Shown here: positions 19,955 through 29,000 of the stretch, one piece after another
How positions within the stretch are numbered: position 1 is the first letter of the stretch
How the letters are laid out: the number at the start of each line of letters is the position of its first letter
Assembly (NCBI RefSeq): GCF_025143985.1
Contig: NZ_CP083564.1
Location: forward strand, 2,109,501 to 2,173,500
Reading direction: 5' to 3'
DNA length: 64,000 nucleotides
DNA from: Sulfitobacter sp. W027
Lineage (GTDB): Bacteria > Pseudomonadota > Alphaproteobacteria > Rhodobacterales > Rhodobacteraceae
Notes under the pieces: model-generated
What the model was told of the DNA's origin: nothing
Seen by the model: the letters and a program-made list of their open reading frames with translations, nothing else
Database searches by the model: none
Made by a program: the position numbers and the translations under genes

Positions 19955-22036
19955 TCACTCCGACACAGGCTCTTCTGGCAGGTCAAAGACCTGTCCGGGG
20001 TAGATCAGATCGGGGTCGCGGATATTGGCGCTATTGGCCTCAAACACCTTCACGTAAAGCAAGGGGTCGCCGTAGCGGTCACGCGAGATTGCCCAGAGCG
20101 TATCGCCTTTCTGGACTGTCACAGCGCTCAGCGGGCCGCTCAGCCCCTCGGTGGCGGCGGCCAGCACCTCGGGGGATTCGCGCTTGAACGGAGTCTCCAC
20201 CCGGCTGGTCACGTCGCCCGCGCGGGAAAGCTCATCCACGCGCAGGGTATAGACGCCCTCATCGACATTGGGCAGATCGCCCCGCCAGCGGCCCTCTTGA
20301 TCGACCGGCAGGCTGATCACCGCGTTATTGTTCAGATAGACCCGCACTTCGCTGGTATCCGGCTGGGCGCGGCCTGCAAGTTGCACATCGCCCTGATCGG
20401 AATAGCCGATGGTGTCGAGCGCCACATTGGTCATGACCTGCGGCGGCGCGGTGTCGAGACGCTCCACCCCCTCGGCAGTGGATTTCAGTACCGGGGCTGG
20501 CGCGGGAGGTTGGGTTGGTGCGATTTCTGGCGCAGATGGGTTTTCCGTGGCGGGCTTCGTGTTTCCCGGACCGGCGGCAGTGTCAGAGGTTGCCGCTGCT
20601 TGCGCGGATGGTTCAGCATTGGACGGCGTCCCTGCATCCCCAGTCCCGGTCTGAGCCAGCGGTGTGGCCTGAGATGGAGCCGCTCCATTCGCAGGCGCTT
20701 CCGCTTCGTCAGCATCTGGGTTCTGCACAGTCGGCGCGGGACCGTCGGTCGTAGCGGCGCCGGTTCCGGAAAGCGGTGTGGCTTGCGGCGGATCGGTTTC
20801 GGCTGATGATGCGCCCCCCTCCTCAGCAGCGGGGGTCTGCTCTGCGGGCGCGGTGGCGTCCGACACGTCGGTCCCGGTTCCAGCCAAGGGCGTAGCCTGT
20901 GCGGGATTGGTTTCGGCGGCAGGTGCCGCGTCTCCAGTCGCAAGGTTCTGCTCTGTCGACACCGTGTTTTTGGGCCCAGCGGTGCCAGTCCCGGACAGCG
21001 GCGTGGCCTGCGCTGGTTCGGTCGCACCATCGGTCTGGCGCGCCTTGTCCCTCGGCGCATCTTGGCCCGTCGTTACGGTATCTTCGACCTGAGCGGTACC
21101 GGTGCCTGCAAGCGGTGTTGCAGCGGTGGTTGTTCCCATCGGGCTTTCAGTCTCAGCATTCTCCGAAACCGCTGTCGCAGTCCCAGCGAGCGGGGTCGCC
21201 TGCTCAGGCGCTGTCTCGGACAACGTCGCCTCTTCGTCATTCTCTACCGACGCCTCGGCAGGCCTCTCGGAAACGCTGGTCTTCTTTGACGATTCTTCCT
21301 CTGCGCTCTGTGCTAGAGCCGTCCCAGTCCCAGCAAGCGGCGTCGCCTCTGGCGTACCTTCTGCCCCAGCCGTCCTAGATGCTGCACTCTCGCTCTCCGT
21401 ATCATCAGCACCTAGGTCCGCAGCCTTATCTGCCAAATTAAGCGGGCTCTGCTCCGGCGCGGTATCCACTTGAGCTAACTCTACCGGCGCATCTGGAACG
21501 GAGGTCGGCGTAAGGATGATCTCCTCTTCCGACGCGATCTTGGCTTCGCCGTCCTGCCCCAAGAGGGTCAACACATGGCCCGCCCCATCTGGGGGGATCA
21601 ACGCGAGGGTGGCAAACTTCCCAGACCCATCAGCGGTAGCGCTGGCGATCTCTTCGCCATCTTTCAACACGAAGACGGTGCTGCCAGGGGTTGCGCGGCC
21701 TGCGATTACGGTCATCCCGTCGCTTTCCCGGCGCACTTCGTCAAAAGAGGGCGCCTGGGGCTTGGGGGCCACCTCAGCCGTTTCAACCGGGGCGTCAGGT
21801 TCCGTCGCCGCCACACCTTCTGGCCCGACAGAAACGCCCTGCACGGCATTTGGCGCAAGGGTGGCATTTTCGGGTGTAGCATCGCGTTCAGGGACAACGG
21901 CCACAGCGCTTTGCGGCGCGTCTTCCGGCCCGGCGCGTTTGCTGCCGATCCACGCCCCAAGCGCGAGCACCGCCGCCGCAAAGGCGCCCCCCGCCATCGC
22001 CCCCATGCCGCCAAACCGGCCAAGTCCCTTGAACAT
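19955..22036 (-). CDS. LysM-domain protein with repetitive low-complexity linker
   Basis: A 693-residue envelope protein. It has one N-terminal membrane helix (GGAFAAAVLALGAWIG), an Ig-like domain (AGRATPGSTVFVLKDGEEIA), then about 300 residues of acidic, Ala/Thr/Pro-rich sequence carrying seven copies of a motif close to ATPLAGTGTA, a second Ig-like domain (LAGRAQPDTSEVRVYLNNNA), and a C-terminal LysM peptidoglycan-binding domain (VQKGDTLWAISRDRYGDPLL). Short relatives with Ig-like and LysM domains are common in Roseobacters; the repetitive linker is the variable part. It is divergent from the LOG gene, with 104 bases between them. Confidence 0.85.
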   Translation of the reverse strand: MFKGLGRFGGMGAMAGGAFAAAVLALGAWIGSKRAGPEDAPQSAVAVVPERDATPENATLAPNAVQGVSVGPEGVAATEPDAPVETAEVAPKPQAPSFDEVRRESDGMTVIAGRATPGSTVFVLKDGEEIASATADGSGKFATLALIPPDGAGHVLTLLGQDGEAKIASEEEIILTPTSVPDAPVELAQVDTAPEQSPLNLADKAADLGADDTESESAASRTAGAEGTPEATPLAGTGTALAQSAEEESSKKTSVSERPAEASVENDEEATLSETAPEQATPLAGTATAVSENAETESPMGTTTAATPLAGTGTAQVEDTVTTGQDAPRDKARQTDGATEPAQATPLSGTGTAGPKNTVSTEQNLATGDAAPAAETNPAQATPLAGTGTDVSDATAPAEQTPAAEEGGASSAETDPPQATPLSGTGAATTDGPAPTVQNPDADEAEAPANGAAPSQATPLAQTGTGDAGTPSNAEPSAQAAATSDTAAGPGNTKPATENPSAPEIAPTQPPAPAPVLKSTAEGVERLDTAPPQVMTNVALDTIGYSDQGDVQLAGRAQPDTSEVRVYLNNNAVISLPVDQEGRWRGDLPNVDEGVYTLRVDELSRAGDVTSRVETPFKRESPEVLAAATEGLSGPLSAVTVQKGDTLWAISRDRYGDPLLYVKVFEANSANIRDPDLIYPGQVFDLPEEPVSE

Positions 22037-22140
22037 CTTCTACTTCCCCTGTGGTTGAGCCTTTTTAGCAAGCAGGCTAACAGGGGTCAAAAGCGCAGAC
22101 GATCCGCGCCGAATTTTCCTAGTCATCAGGACACTTTACC

Positions 22141-22689
22141 ATGCAACATTCTGTCTGTGTCTATTGCGGCTCCCGCCCCGGAGATAACCCGGCGTTCACC
22201 CGAGATGCCGAAACACTGGGCCGTGGTCTGGCCGACGCCGGGCTGCGGCTGGTTTACGGGGCGGGCGATGTGGGCCTGATGGGTAGCGTCGCACGCGCGG
22301 CGCAGCAAGCGGGCGGCGACACCTTTGGCGTGATCCCCGCGCATTTGGTGGCATGGGAGGTCGGCAAGACCGATCTGACCCGCTACATCGTGACCGAGAC
22401 GATGCATGAGCGCAAAAAAGTGATGTTCATGAACTGCGATGCCGTGGCGGTTTTGCCTGGCGGTGCGGGGTCACTGGATGAGCTGTTCGAGGTGCTGACA
22501 TGGCGTCAGCTTAGCCTGCACGAAAAGCCTATTTTCCTAGTAAACACAAATGGCTACTGGGATCCCTTCATGTCGCTGATGAACCATGTCGTGGCGCATG
22601 GTTTCGCCGATGCGACGCTCCTTGATTACGTCACCGTGGTGGCGGATGCGGATGCCGCCCTCAGCGCCCTGCGCCGCGCCTTATCCTGA
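22141..22689 (+). CDS. LOG-family protein (TIGR00730 type)
   Basis: A 182-residue Rossmann-fold protein of the lysine-decarboxylase-like/LOG family. Members cleave nucleoside 5'-monophosphates of cytokinins or plain nucleotides to free bases. The signature PGGAGSLDELFEVLTWRQ (PGGxGTxxE type, here with Ser for Thr) and the N-terminal VYCGSRPGDNPAF are both present. Substrate is unknown. Its 3' end overlaps the convergent rarD gene by 64 bases. Confidence 0.9.
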   Translation: MQHSVCVYCGSRPGDNPAFTRDAETLGRGLADAGLRLVYGAGDVGLMGSVARAAQQAGGDTFGVIPAHLVAWEVGKTDLTRYIVTETMHERKKVMFMNCDAVAVLPGGAGSLDELFEVLTWRQLSLHEKPIFLVNTNGYWDPFMSLMNHVVAHGFADATLLDYVTVVADADAALSALRRALS

Positions 22690-23546
22690 TGGAAAGTGCT
22701 GATGGAATAGAGCGCCAGCGCGCCCCAGATCAGCATAAACGCCTGCACATGCCAGCCGGTAAACGGTTCGCGGAAGAGAACCACGGCACAGAAAAACTGC
22801 AAGGTCGGGTTGATGTAGCTCAGCAATCCGGCCGTTGCCATTGACAGCCGCCGCGCGGCGTAGCTGAACAAGATCAGTGGTGTCGCCGTGATCGGACCGG
22901 CCAACACCAAAAGCGCCGTATCGCGAAATGACGCACCAAAGGCCCCGGCCCCATTGTCACCCGTTTGCCACAGAACGAGCACCGCGAGGGGCAACAAAAG
23001 CATGACCTCCGCCGTGACGGAGACCACCGGCCCCACCGCCAACCGCTTCTTCGCAAGACCGTAAAGCCCGAAAGACGCCGCAATCGCCACTGCAAGCCAC
23101 GGGGCGGTGCCCAAACCGTAGGTGAGCAGCGAAACGGCCACAGCCACCAGCCCCACCGCAAAAAGCTGCACGCGGTTCATCCGTTCGGCAAAAACCAAGC
23201 GGCCCAGCAGCACAGACACCAGCGGAAAGATGTAATATCCCAATGCGGCCTCGGTCGCCTGCCCGCTCTGTACGGCCCAGATGAAGAGATACCAATTTGT
23301 CGCGATCATCATTGCTGCAAATCCCAGCAGGGCAAACGCACGCGGCCCGGCCATAGCGGCCAGGATCGTACGCAAACGCCCCTGCAGGGTCAGCACCATC
23401 ACAAAGAAAGCCAGCGACCACAGCGTGCGATGCGCCAGAACTTCGGCGGCAGGCACATGCGACAGCAATTTGTAAAAGATCGACGACAGCCCCCATATGC
23501 AGCATGCCACGATCATCGCGGCGAAACCTTTAGTGGTGTCGGTCAT
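22626..23546 (-). CDS. rarD: EamA-family permease RarD
   Basis: A 306-residue ten-helix member of the drug/metabolite transporter superfamily. It starts MTDTTKGFAAMIVACCIWG and contains EVLAHRTLWSL and NWYLFIWAVQSGQATEAALGYYI, which match the RarD (TIGR00688) subgroup. The substrate is unknown. The C-terminal 21 codons lie antisense to the end of the LOG gene. ATG 23546 is chosen as it begins directly before the first helix. Confidence 0.88.
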   Translation of the reverse strand: MTDTTKGFAAMIVACCIWGLSSIFYKLLSHVPAAEVLAHRTLWSLAFFVMVLTLQGRLRTILAAMAGPRAFALLGFAAMMIATNWYLFIWAVQSGQATEAALGYYIFPLVSVLLGRLVFAERMNRVQLFAVGLVAVAVSLLTYGLGTAPWLAVAIAASFGLYGLAKKRLAVGPVVSVTAEVMLLLPLAVLVLWQTGDNGAGAFGASFRDTALLVLAGPITATPLILFSYAARRLSMATAGLLSYINPTLQFFCAVVLFREPFTGWHVQAFMLIWGALALYSISTFHQDKARRRALRAASASATTVT

Positions 23547-23612
23547 TTGAAATCCTTGGCGCGGTAGACTGCCCACTTGTGAAGGCAATCAATTCCCGCG
23601 CCAAGGGAAAAG

Positions 23613-24068
23613 TCAGGCTTCTGCCAACTCCCCCGCAACGATCTTTTCGATCTCGTCGATAGGATGGTTGGTTAAGGTCTTGGGAATTTCGCCCACGACC
23701 TTGCTCTGAACCTCTTTGTGGAGGTTGTCGCGCAGGTCACCCAGCACCGCCGGAGGCGCCACAAGCACAATCCGGTCAAACCTCCCATTGTGCGCCAGCT
23801 TATAAAGAATGTCTGACAAGTCTTTGGCAAAGCGCTCTTTTTCCAATTCATGCCAGTCCGTGTCGTCAAAGGCAGAGCGGTGGCCGCTCGGCCCATCGCT
23901 CATCCGACCGGGACGGTTGGCGGCTTGTTCTCTTGTGGGCGGGTTATCCTGCTCTTCTTTGCGCACGACCTGAAGATAAGGATCGTCGCCATCCGTATGG
24001 TTTTGTAGGAAAAGAGCCTTCTCGCCGTCCGCGATCAGCACCCATGTGTCTTGGCTCAGTTTTGTCAT
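23613..24068 (-). CDS. Host attachment-family protein
   Basis: A 151-residue cytoplasmic protein of the family first linked to Agrobacterium attachment to plant cells. The pattern TWVLIADGEKALFLQN at the N-terminus and HNGRFDRIVLVAPPAVLGDLR in the middle are typical, resembling the eRF1-like/Vms1 fold reported for this family. The actual role is unknown and attachment may be indirect. It overlaps the upstream 69-residue gene by four bases (ATGA). Confidence 0.85.
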   Translation of the reverse strand: MTKLSQDTWVLIADGEKALFLQNHTDGDDPYLQVVRKEEQDNPPTREQAANRPGRMSDGPSGHRSAFDDTDWHELEKERFAKDLSDILYKLAHNGRFDRIVLVAPPAVLGDLRDNLHKEVQSKVVGEIPKTLTNHPIDEIEKIVAGELAEA

Positions 24069-24274
24069 GAGGGTTCTCCGTGATTGCGTTTGTCCTCGCC
24101 AGTGACGCGGGTCACCCCGTCTTCACCCTTTTCGGCGCGACGTTTGGCATCTTGGGTGCCGACGTCCTTTTGCAGATCCCCCCCTGCGCGGCCACCCTGC
24201 GCTGGCGTTTCGGTGTCGGAGAGGAATTTTTCTGTTTCCTTGGTACCGTCGTTAGATCGTTTCCGCTCGGCCAT
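24065..24274 (-). CDS. Small hydrophilic protein, function unknown
   Basis: A 69-residue highly charged, probably disordered protein (MAERKRSNDGTKETEKFLSD at the start). The frame is open further upstream, but ATG 24274 has GAGGAGG at ideal spacing. It overlaps the host-attachment-family gene by ATGA, so the two are translated together. No known domain is recognised. Confidence 0.7.
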   Translation of the reverse strand: MAERKRSNDGTKETEKFLSDTETPAQGGRAGGDLQKDVGTQDAKRRAEKGEDGVTRVTGEDKRNHGEPS

Positions 24275-24426
24275 ATCGTCCTCCTCTGGCTGCTCTGTTT
24301 CACTGGACCAACCCTGCACGGGGCTGGGGCGTTCCATGAAAAGGTGCTGCGGCGAACGGCTTGAGAGGGGTATCGCCTGTCAGTGGGGTGGGAAAAGTCC
24401 GTGCGCGTTGGTTTTGAGCCGACAAT

Positions 24427-24457
24427 CAAAAACCCCGCAGGCAAAACCTGCGGGGTT
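24427..24457 (-). terminator. Rho-independent terminator of the sodB transcript
   Basis: An 11-bp perfect stem (24431-24441 with 24447-24457, AACCCCGCAGG/CCTGCGGGGTT) around a 5-base loop. Read on the minus strand it ends in TTTTTGATTG. It lies 264 bases past the sodB stop codon, so the sodB message would carry a long 3' UTR. Confidence 0.85.
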
Positions 24458-24486
24458 CAGAAGCAAACTGGTGCCCAATGATCGTG

Positions 24487-24753
24487 CGCGAGGCGACGTT
24501 GTCCCCAGTTCACCCAGGCTACGGCGCGCTGTGGGCGTCGGTGACTGGGAGAGCAACGCCCGCTTCAAACGCGGACGTTGATGACGGCTGCATCGTCAGA
24601 TTACAGACGCGAGGCGACGTTTTCCCAATTCACCCAGCCTGCGGCGTGCCGTGGGCGTCGGTGACTGGGAGAGCAACATCCGCTACAAACGCGGACGTTG
24701 ATGACGGCCGCATCGTCAGATTACAGACGCGAGGCGACATTGTCCCAGTTCAC
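24487..24753 (-). repeat. Tandem 120-bp repeat containing copies of the sodB 3' end
   Basis: Two adjacent units of about 120 bases (24487-24600 and 24601-24720) follow sodB, and the last 33 bases of sodB (24721-24753) match the start of each unit. On the minus strand the middle copy reads VNWENVASRL followed by a stop, like the real C-terminus VNWDNVASRL. The most distal copy has lost the stop. Each unit also holds an imperfect 10-bp hairpin (for example 24672-24681 with 24689-24698). Confidence 0.85.
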
Positions 24754-25320
24754 AAGGTTGTCGAGGAAGTTCGTCAGGTAGTCGGGACGCGCGTTGCGGA
24801 AATCGATGTAGTAGGAGTGCTCCCACACGTCACAACCCAGCAGCGCAGTCTGATCAAAGCAAACGGGGTTCACGCCGTTTTCGGTCTTGGTGACCTTCAG
24901 GCCGCCGTCTTTGTCTTTTACCAGCCATGCCCAACCGGAGCCGAACTGACCCGCGCCTGCGGCTTTGAACTCGTCCTTGAACTTGTCGACCGAACCAAAG
25001 CTCTCGGTGATCGCTTTTTCCAGCTCACCGGGCATTTTGCTGTCGTTCGGGGTCATCATTTCCCAGAACTGGTTGTGGTTCCACAGCTGGCTGATGTTGT
25101 TGAAGATGCCATTCTGGGCGACCGCATTCGCGTCATAGGTGCCTTTGATGATCTCTTCGAGGGTCTTGCCCTCCCACTCGGTGCCTTCAATCGCCTTGTT
25201 CCCGTTGGTCACATAGGCGTTGTGGTGTTTGTCGTGGTGGTATTCCAGCGTTTCCTTGGACATGCCTTTGGATGCAAGCGCGTCATGGGCATAGGGAAGA
25301 TCGGGAAGTTGAAAAGCCAT
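24721..25320 (-). CDS. sodB: Superoxide dismutase, Fe/Mn family (likely Fe type)
   Basis: A 199-residue cytoplasmic enzyme that converts superoxide to oxygen and hydrogen peroxide. The metal ligands fall in YHHDKHHNAYV, WNHNQFW and DVWEHSYYIDFRN. The glutamine in FNNISQLWNH is at the position usual for iron enzymes; cambialistic use is possible. ATG 25320 has GAGGAGG eight bases upstream. A perfect FNR-type site lies 40-53 bases upstream of the start, and the 3' end is repeated in tandem after the stop. Confidence 0.96.
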   Translation of the reverse strand: MAFQLPDLPYAHDALASKGMSKETLEYHHDKHHNAYVTNGNKAIEGTEWEGKTLEEIIKGTYDANAVAQNGIFNNISQLWNHNQFWEMMTPNDSKMPGELEKAITESFGSVDKFKDEFKAAGAGQFGSGWAWLVKDKDGGLKVTKTENGVNPVCFDQTALLGCDVWEHSYYIDFRNARPDYLTNFLDNLVNWDNVASRL

Positions 25321-25359
25321 TTCGGGGGCCTCCTCATTTTGGAATTTCGCTGCGGCCAC

Positions 25360-25373
25360 TTGATGTGCATCAA
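25360..25373. promoter_or_regulatory. Perfect FNR/FnrL/FixK-type binding site upstream of sodB
   Basis: The sequence TTGATGTGCATCAA is an exact TTGAT-N4-ATCAA match, within a longer CTTGATG-N2-CATCAAG palindrome (25359-25374). Its centre is about 46 bases upstream of the sodB start codon. TTGACG at 25386-25381 on the minus strand could be a -35 element; if so the box would overlap the -10 region, which fits repression by FnrL under low oxygen. That mode is inferred. Confidence 0.7.
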
Positions 25374-25443
25374 GCGGTAACGTCAAGATCAACGTCCGCA
25401 AATCATATCTGTTCCGAGCGATTTAGTCGGATTTCTTCCCGGT

Positions 25444-26022
25444 TTACGGCGCTGAAAAATGCCCCACCGCGCTGCCCGGCTGCGCTGCGACTTTAAGCTG
25501 ATCGAACATATATTGCGCGACAGAGCGGAAGCAGACCACTTGAAAGGCCCCATCTTCGCGGAGCCAAAAGGCTGCCGGGATTTGACCCACGCGGGTGCGG
25601 CGAAACATGCCGGGCGTGAATTTCGCGGGGGCCAGATCAACCGGCGCAAGCTTGGCCAAGACCTCTCGGGCATGGGTGCCCTCGATACGAAATGTCGCCC
25701 GCGCGCCGGAGACATCGACGGCCAGCGTATGGGTATCCTCAAAGGCTGCATGCAGCCGCGAAAGCACCTCAGCCACCTGTGCATGGGGGCAAATCAGTAG
25801 CAATTCGTCCGGCGACATCCACGCCACCGCCGACGTGCCATCGCTGTTGCACATGCCGCTTTCGGGACGCTCCAACCCGATGGTTTTCTTGACGACCTTA
25901 CGCAGAAAGGCCGCTTCCAGATCGCCACGAATGGTGATCATCCCCAGAGGGCCAACCTCATAAATCGTTGCAATTCCCGCGTCATAACGCGCGTTCTTCA
26001 GGGCGGTAACGGCTTCAGGCAT
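25444..26022 (-). CDS. soxG: Sarcosine oxidase gamma subunit
   Basis: A 192-residue subunit of heterotetrameric sarcosine oxidase, which demethylates sarcosine to glycine and passes the one-carbon unit to tetrahydrofolate. It has a GcvT-like fold; the blocks GTSAVAWMSPDELLLICP and TFRIEGTHAREVLAKLAPVDL match the family. ATG 26022 overlaps the soxA stop by eight bases. It is the last gene of the operon and lies 123 bases upstream of sodB. Confidence 0.92.
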   Translation of the reverse strand: MPEAVTALKNARYDAGIATIYEVGPLGMITIRGDLEAAFLRKVVKKTIGLERPESGMCNSDGTSAVAWMSPDELLLICPHAQVAEVLSRLHAAFEDTHTLAVDVSGARATFRIEGTHAREVLAKLAPVDLAPAKFTPGMFRRTRVGQIPAAFWLREDGAFQVVCFRSVAQYMFDQLKVAAQPGSAVGHFSAP

Positions 26023-29000
26023 TCTGCTTCTCCCCCTTGGGATCGTAAAATACGGGATCGACGATTCTGGCCTCATAGGTCTTGCCATCGGTGCCGGGGA
26101 AGCTGAGGACTTCGCCCATCCGGTCCGGCCCATGCAGCACCAGCCCCATGGCAATACCCCGATCGAGCGTCGGAGAATGATAGGTTGAGGTCACGCGCCC
26201 CTGCACCACTTTCTGCCCGTTCTCGTTCTTGTCCTCGCCAAGCGCGTAGGCCCCGTCCGGCAGGGTGCTGCCATCGGTCGTTTCAAGCCCCACGAGCTTC
26301 CAGCGGGTCGGATCCTGCATATGGCTGCGCTCCTGCGCGCGTTTGCCAAGATAGTCGTCTTTCTTTTTCGAAATCGCCCAGTTGAGGCCGAGGTCTTGCG
26401 GGATCACCGTGCCATCGGTTTCGTCCCCGATCATGATAAAGCCCTTTTCGGCGCGCAGGATGTGCAGGCATTCGGTGCCATATGGCATCACGCCCAAGTC
26501 ATGCCCGGCGATCAGCAGCGCGTCCCAAAAGGCCTGCCCCTGCCCGGCCTCGACCGCGATCTCATAGCTCAGCTCGCCCGAGAAAGAGATACGGAAGACC
26601 CGCACCTTGAAGCCCCCAAGCTCCCCCTCGGTCCACTCCATGAAGCCAAGCGCCTCGCGGCTGAGGTCCATGCCGCCGAGTTTCTCTAAGCATTTTCGGG
26701 CGTTGGGACCGACCACGGCAACTTGGGCGTAGTGCTCGGTGGCGTTCACCACATGAACCTTCCAGTCCCACCATTCGGTCTGGAGCCATTCCTCCATATG
26801 CGCGTGGATGCTATCGGCCCCGCCTGTGGTGGTGTGGCAGAGGAAGGTCTGTTCATCCAACCGCGCGACGACGCCGTCGTCGATCAGGAAACCGTTTTCG
26901 TTGCACATCAGCCCATAGCGGCATTTTCCGGGTTTCAGCGTCGACATCATGTTCGTGTAGAGCATGTCGAGAAAGCGTTCCGCATCCGGCCCGCGCACGA
27001 TTAACTTGCCCAGCGTCGAGGCATCCAACAAGCCGAGGTTCTGGCGGGTGTTTGTCACCTCACGCATCACCGCGTCATGGGTGCTTTCGCCGCTTTGCAC
27101 ATAGGCATAGGGCCGCCGCCATTGGCCGACCGGCTCCCACACCGCGCCATTGGCTTCGTGCCAGTCATGTAGCGGGGTGCGGCGGATCGGCTGGAAAGTG
27201 TCGCCCCGCGCAGCCCCCGCAATCGCGCCCATCGAAATCGGGTGATAGGGCGGGCGGAAGGTGGTGGTGCCGACGCTGGGAATCTCGGCGTCCAGCGCCC
27301 CCGCCAGCGTGGCCAGCCCGTTGATATTGCTCAGTTTGCCCTGATCCGTCGCCATGCCAAGCGTGGTATAGCGTTTTGCATGTTCGACCGAGACGAAGCC
27401 CTCTTGCGCGGCCAGCCGCACGTCCGTGACTTTCACGTCGTTCTGATAGTCCAGAAAGGTCTTTTCGCGCAGTTTCACACTGGCACCCTGCGGCATCTGC
27501 CAGACCGGCATCATCGGTGCCTCTTCGCGGCGCAGCGCTTCGGGCGAGGTAAAATCGCGGGGCAGTTTGAACCCAAGCGACGTGGCCACGCCATCAGCGG
27601 CGGCATGGGCGTCATGCAGCACATCGTCCAAGGGGAACACCCCAGCCGCAGCCCCGGCGGGCGTGACGAAACCATGGCCGTCAGCGCCAGTTGGTGGATG
27701 ATCCTGATCTGGGCGGAAACAGGCATGGGTAGTATCCCACGTCAGTTTGCCGCCGCAGTGGGACCACAGATGCACCACGGGCGACCAGCCGCCCGACATG
27801 GCGACGGCGTCGCAGGCGATCTCTTCCAACACCGATCCCTCACCGGCCTGCGAGCAAACGGCGACCCCCGTCACCCGCTTTCCGCCCAGAACCGAAGAGA
27901 CCCCCTGCCCCATCACCACCCGAATGCCGAGCGCCTTGGCCTGCGCCACCAGCTCGCTGTCTTGCGGCAGCACGCGTGCGTCAAGCACCGCAGGCACCTC
28001 CAGCCCCGCCTGTTTCAGCGCGATGGCGGTGAGATAGGCGTTGTCGTTATTCGTCACCAGAACCGTGCGATCCCCCGGTGAGACGCCGAAATTCGCCACA
28101 TAGTCGCGCATGGCTGAGGCCAGCATCACTCCGGGCACATCATTGCCAGCAAAGCTGAGCGGGCGCTCAATTGCCCCGGTCGCGGTAATCACGTGGCCCG
28201 CGCGGACGCGCCAGAGGCGGTGGCGTGGTCCGGCAACCTCGGGCGCATGATCGCGCAACCTTTCATAGCCCAGCACATAGCCATGGTCGTAGACACCCGC
28301 ACCCATGGTGCGGTCGCGCAGATCGACATTCTCCATGCCGCGGAGGCGGTCGAGTGTCGCGGTGATCCACGTCTCAACCGGCGCGCCGTCCACTGTGCCG
28401 CCGTCGACCGGCGCACGCCCGCCCCAATGGGCCGATTGCTCCATCACGATGACCCGCGCGCCGCTCAGCCCTGCGGCCAGCGCCGCTTGCAGCCCCGCGA
28501 CACCGCCGCCGATGACCAGCACGTCGCAGAAGGCGTGGAAGTGCTCATAGGTATCCGCATCCGCCGCCTTTGGCGCTTTGCCCAAGCCTGCGGAATGGCG
28601 GATGATCGGCTCATAGAGATGCTTCCACAGCGGGCGTGGATGCATGAACATCTTGTAGTAGAAGCCCGCGGGCAGAAAGCGGCTGAAGTGTTTGTTGATC
28701 GCGCCCACGTCGAACTCAAGGCTCGGCCAATGGTTCTGGCTTTCGGCAGCCAACCCCTCGTAAAGCTCGGTCGTGGTGACGCGGGCATTGGGCTCGAACT
28801 GCCCCTCTTGACCAAGACCGACCAGACCGTTGGGTTCTTCGGGGCCTGAGGTCACGATGCCGCGCGGTCGGTGGTATTTGAACGAACGCCCGACCAGCAC
28901 CTGATCATTGGCCAAAAGCGCCGAGGCCAGTGTGTCGCCCTCATAGCCGCGCATTTGCTTGCCGTTGAAGGTAAAGCTCAGCGGTTTGCTTTTGTTCAGC

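Noticed and set aside
24487..24753. CRISPR-like or IS-end interpretation of the repeats after sodB
   Set aside because: The unit is 120 bp, directly adjacent without spacers, and contains a copy of the sodB end. No cas genes, transposase or terminal inverted repeats were seen.
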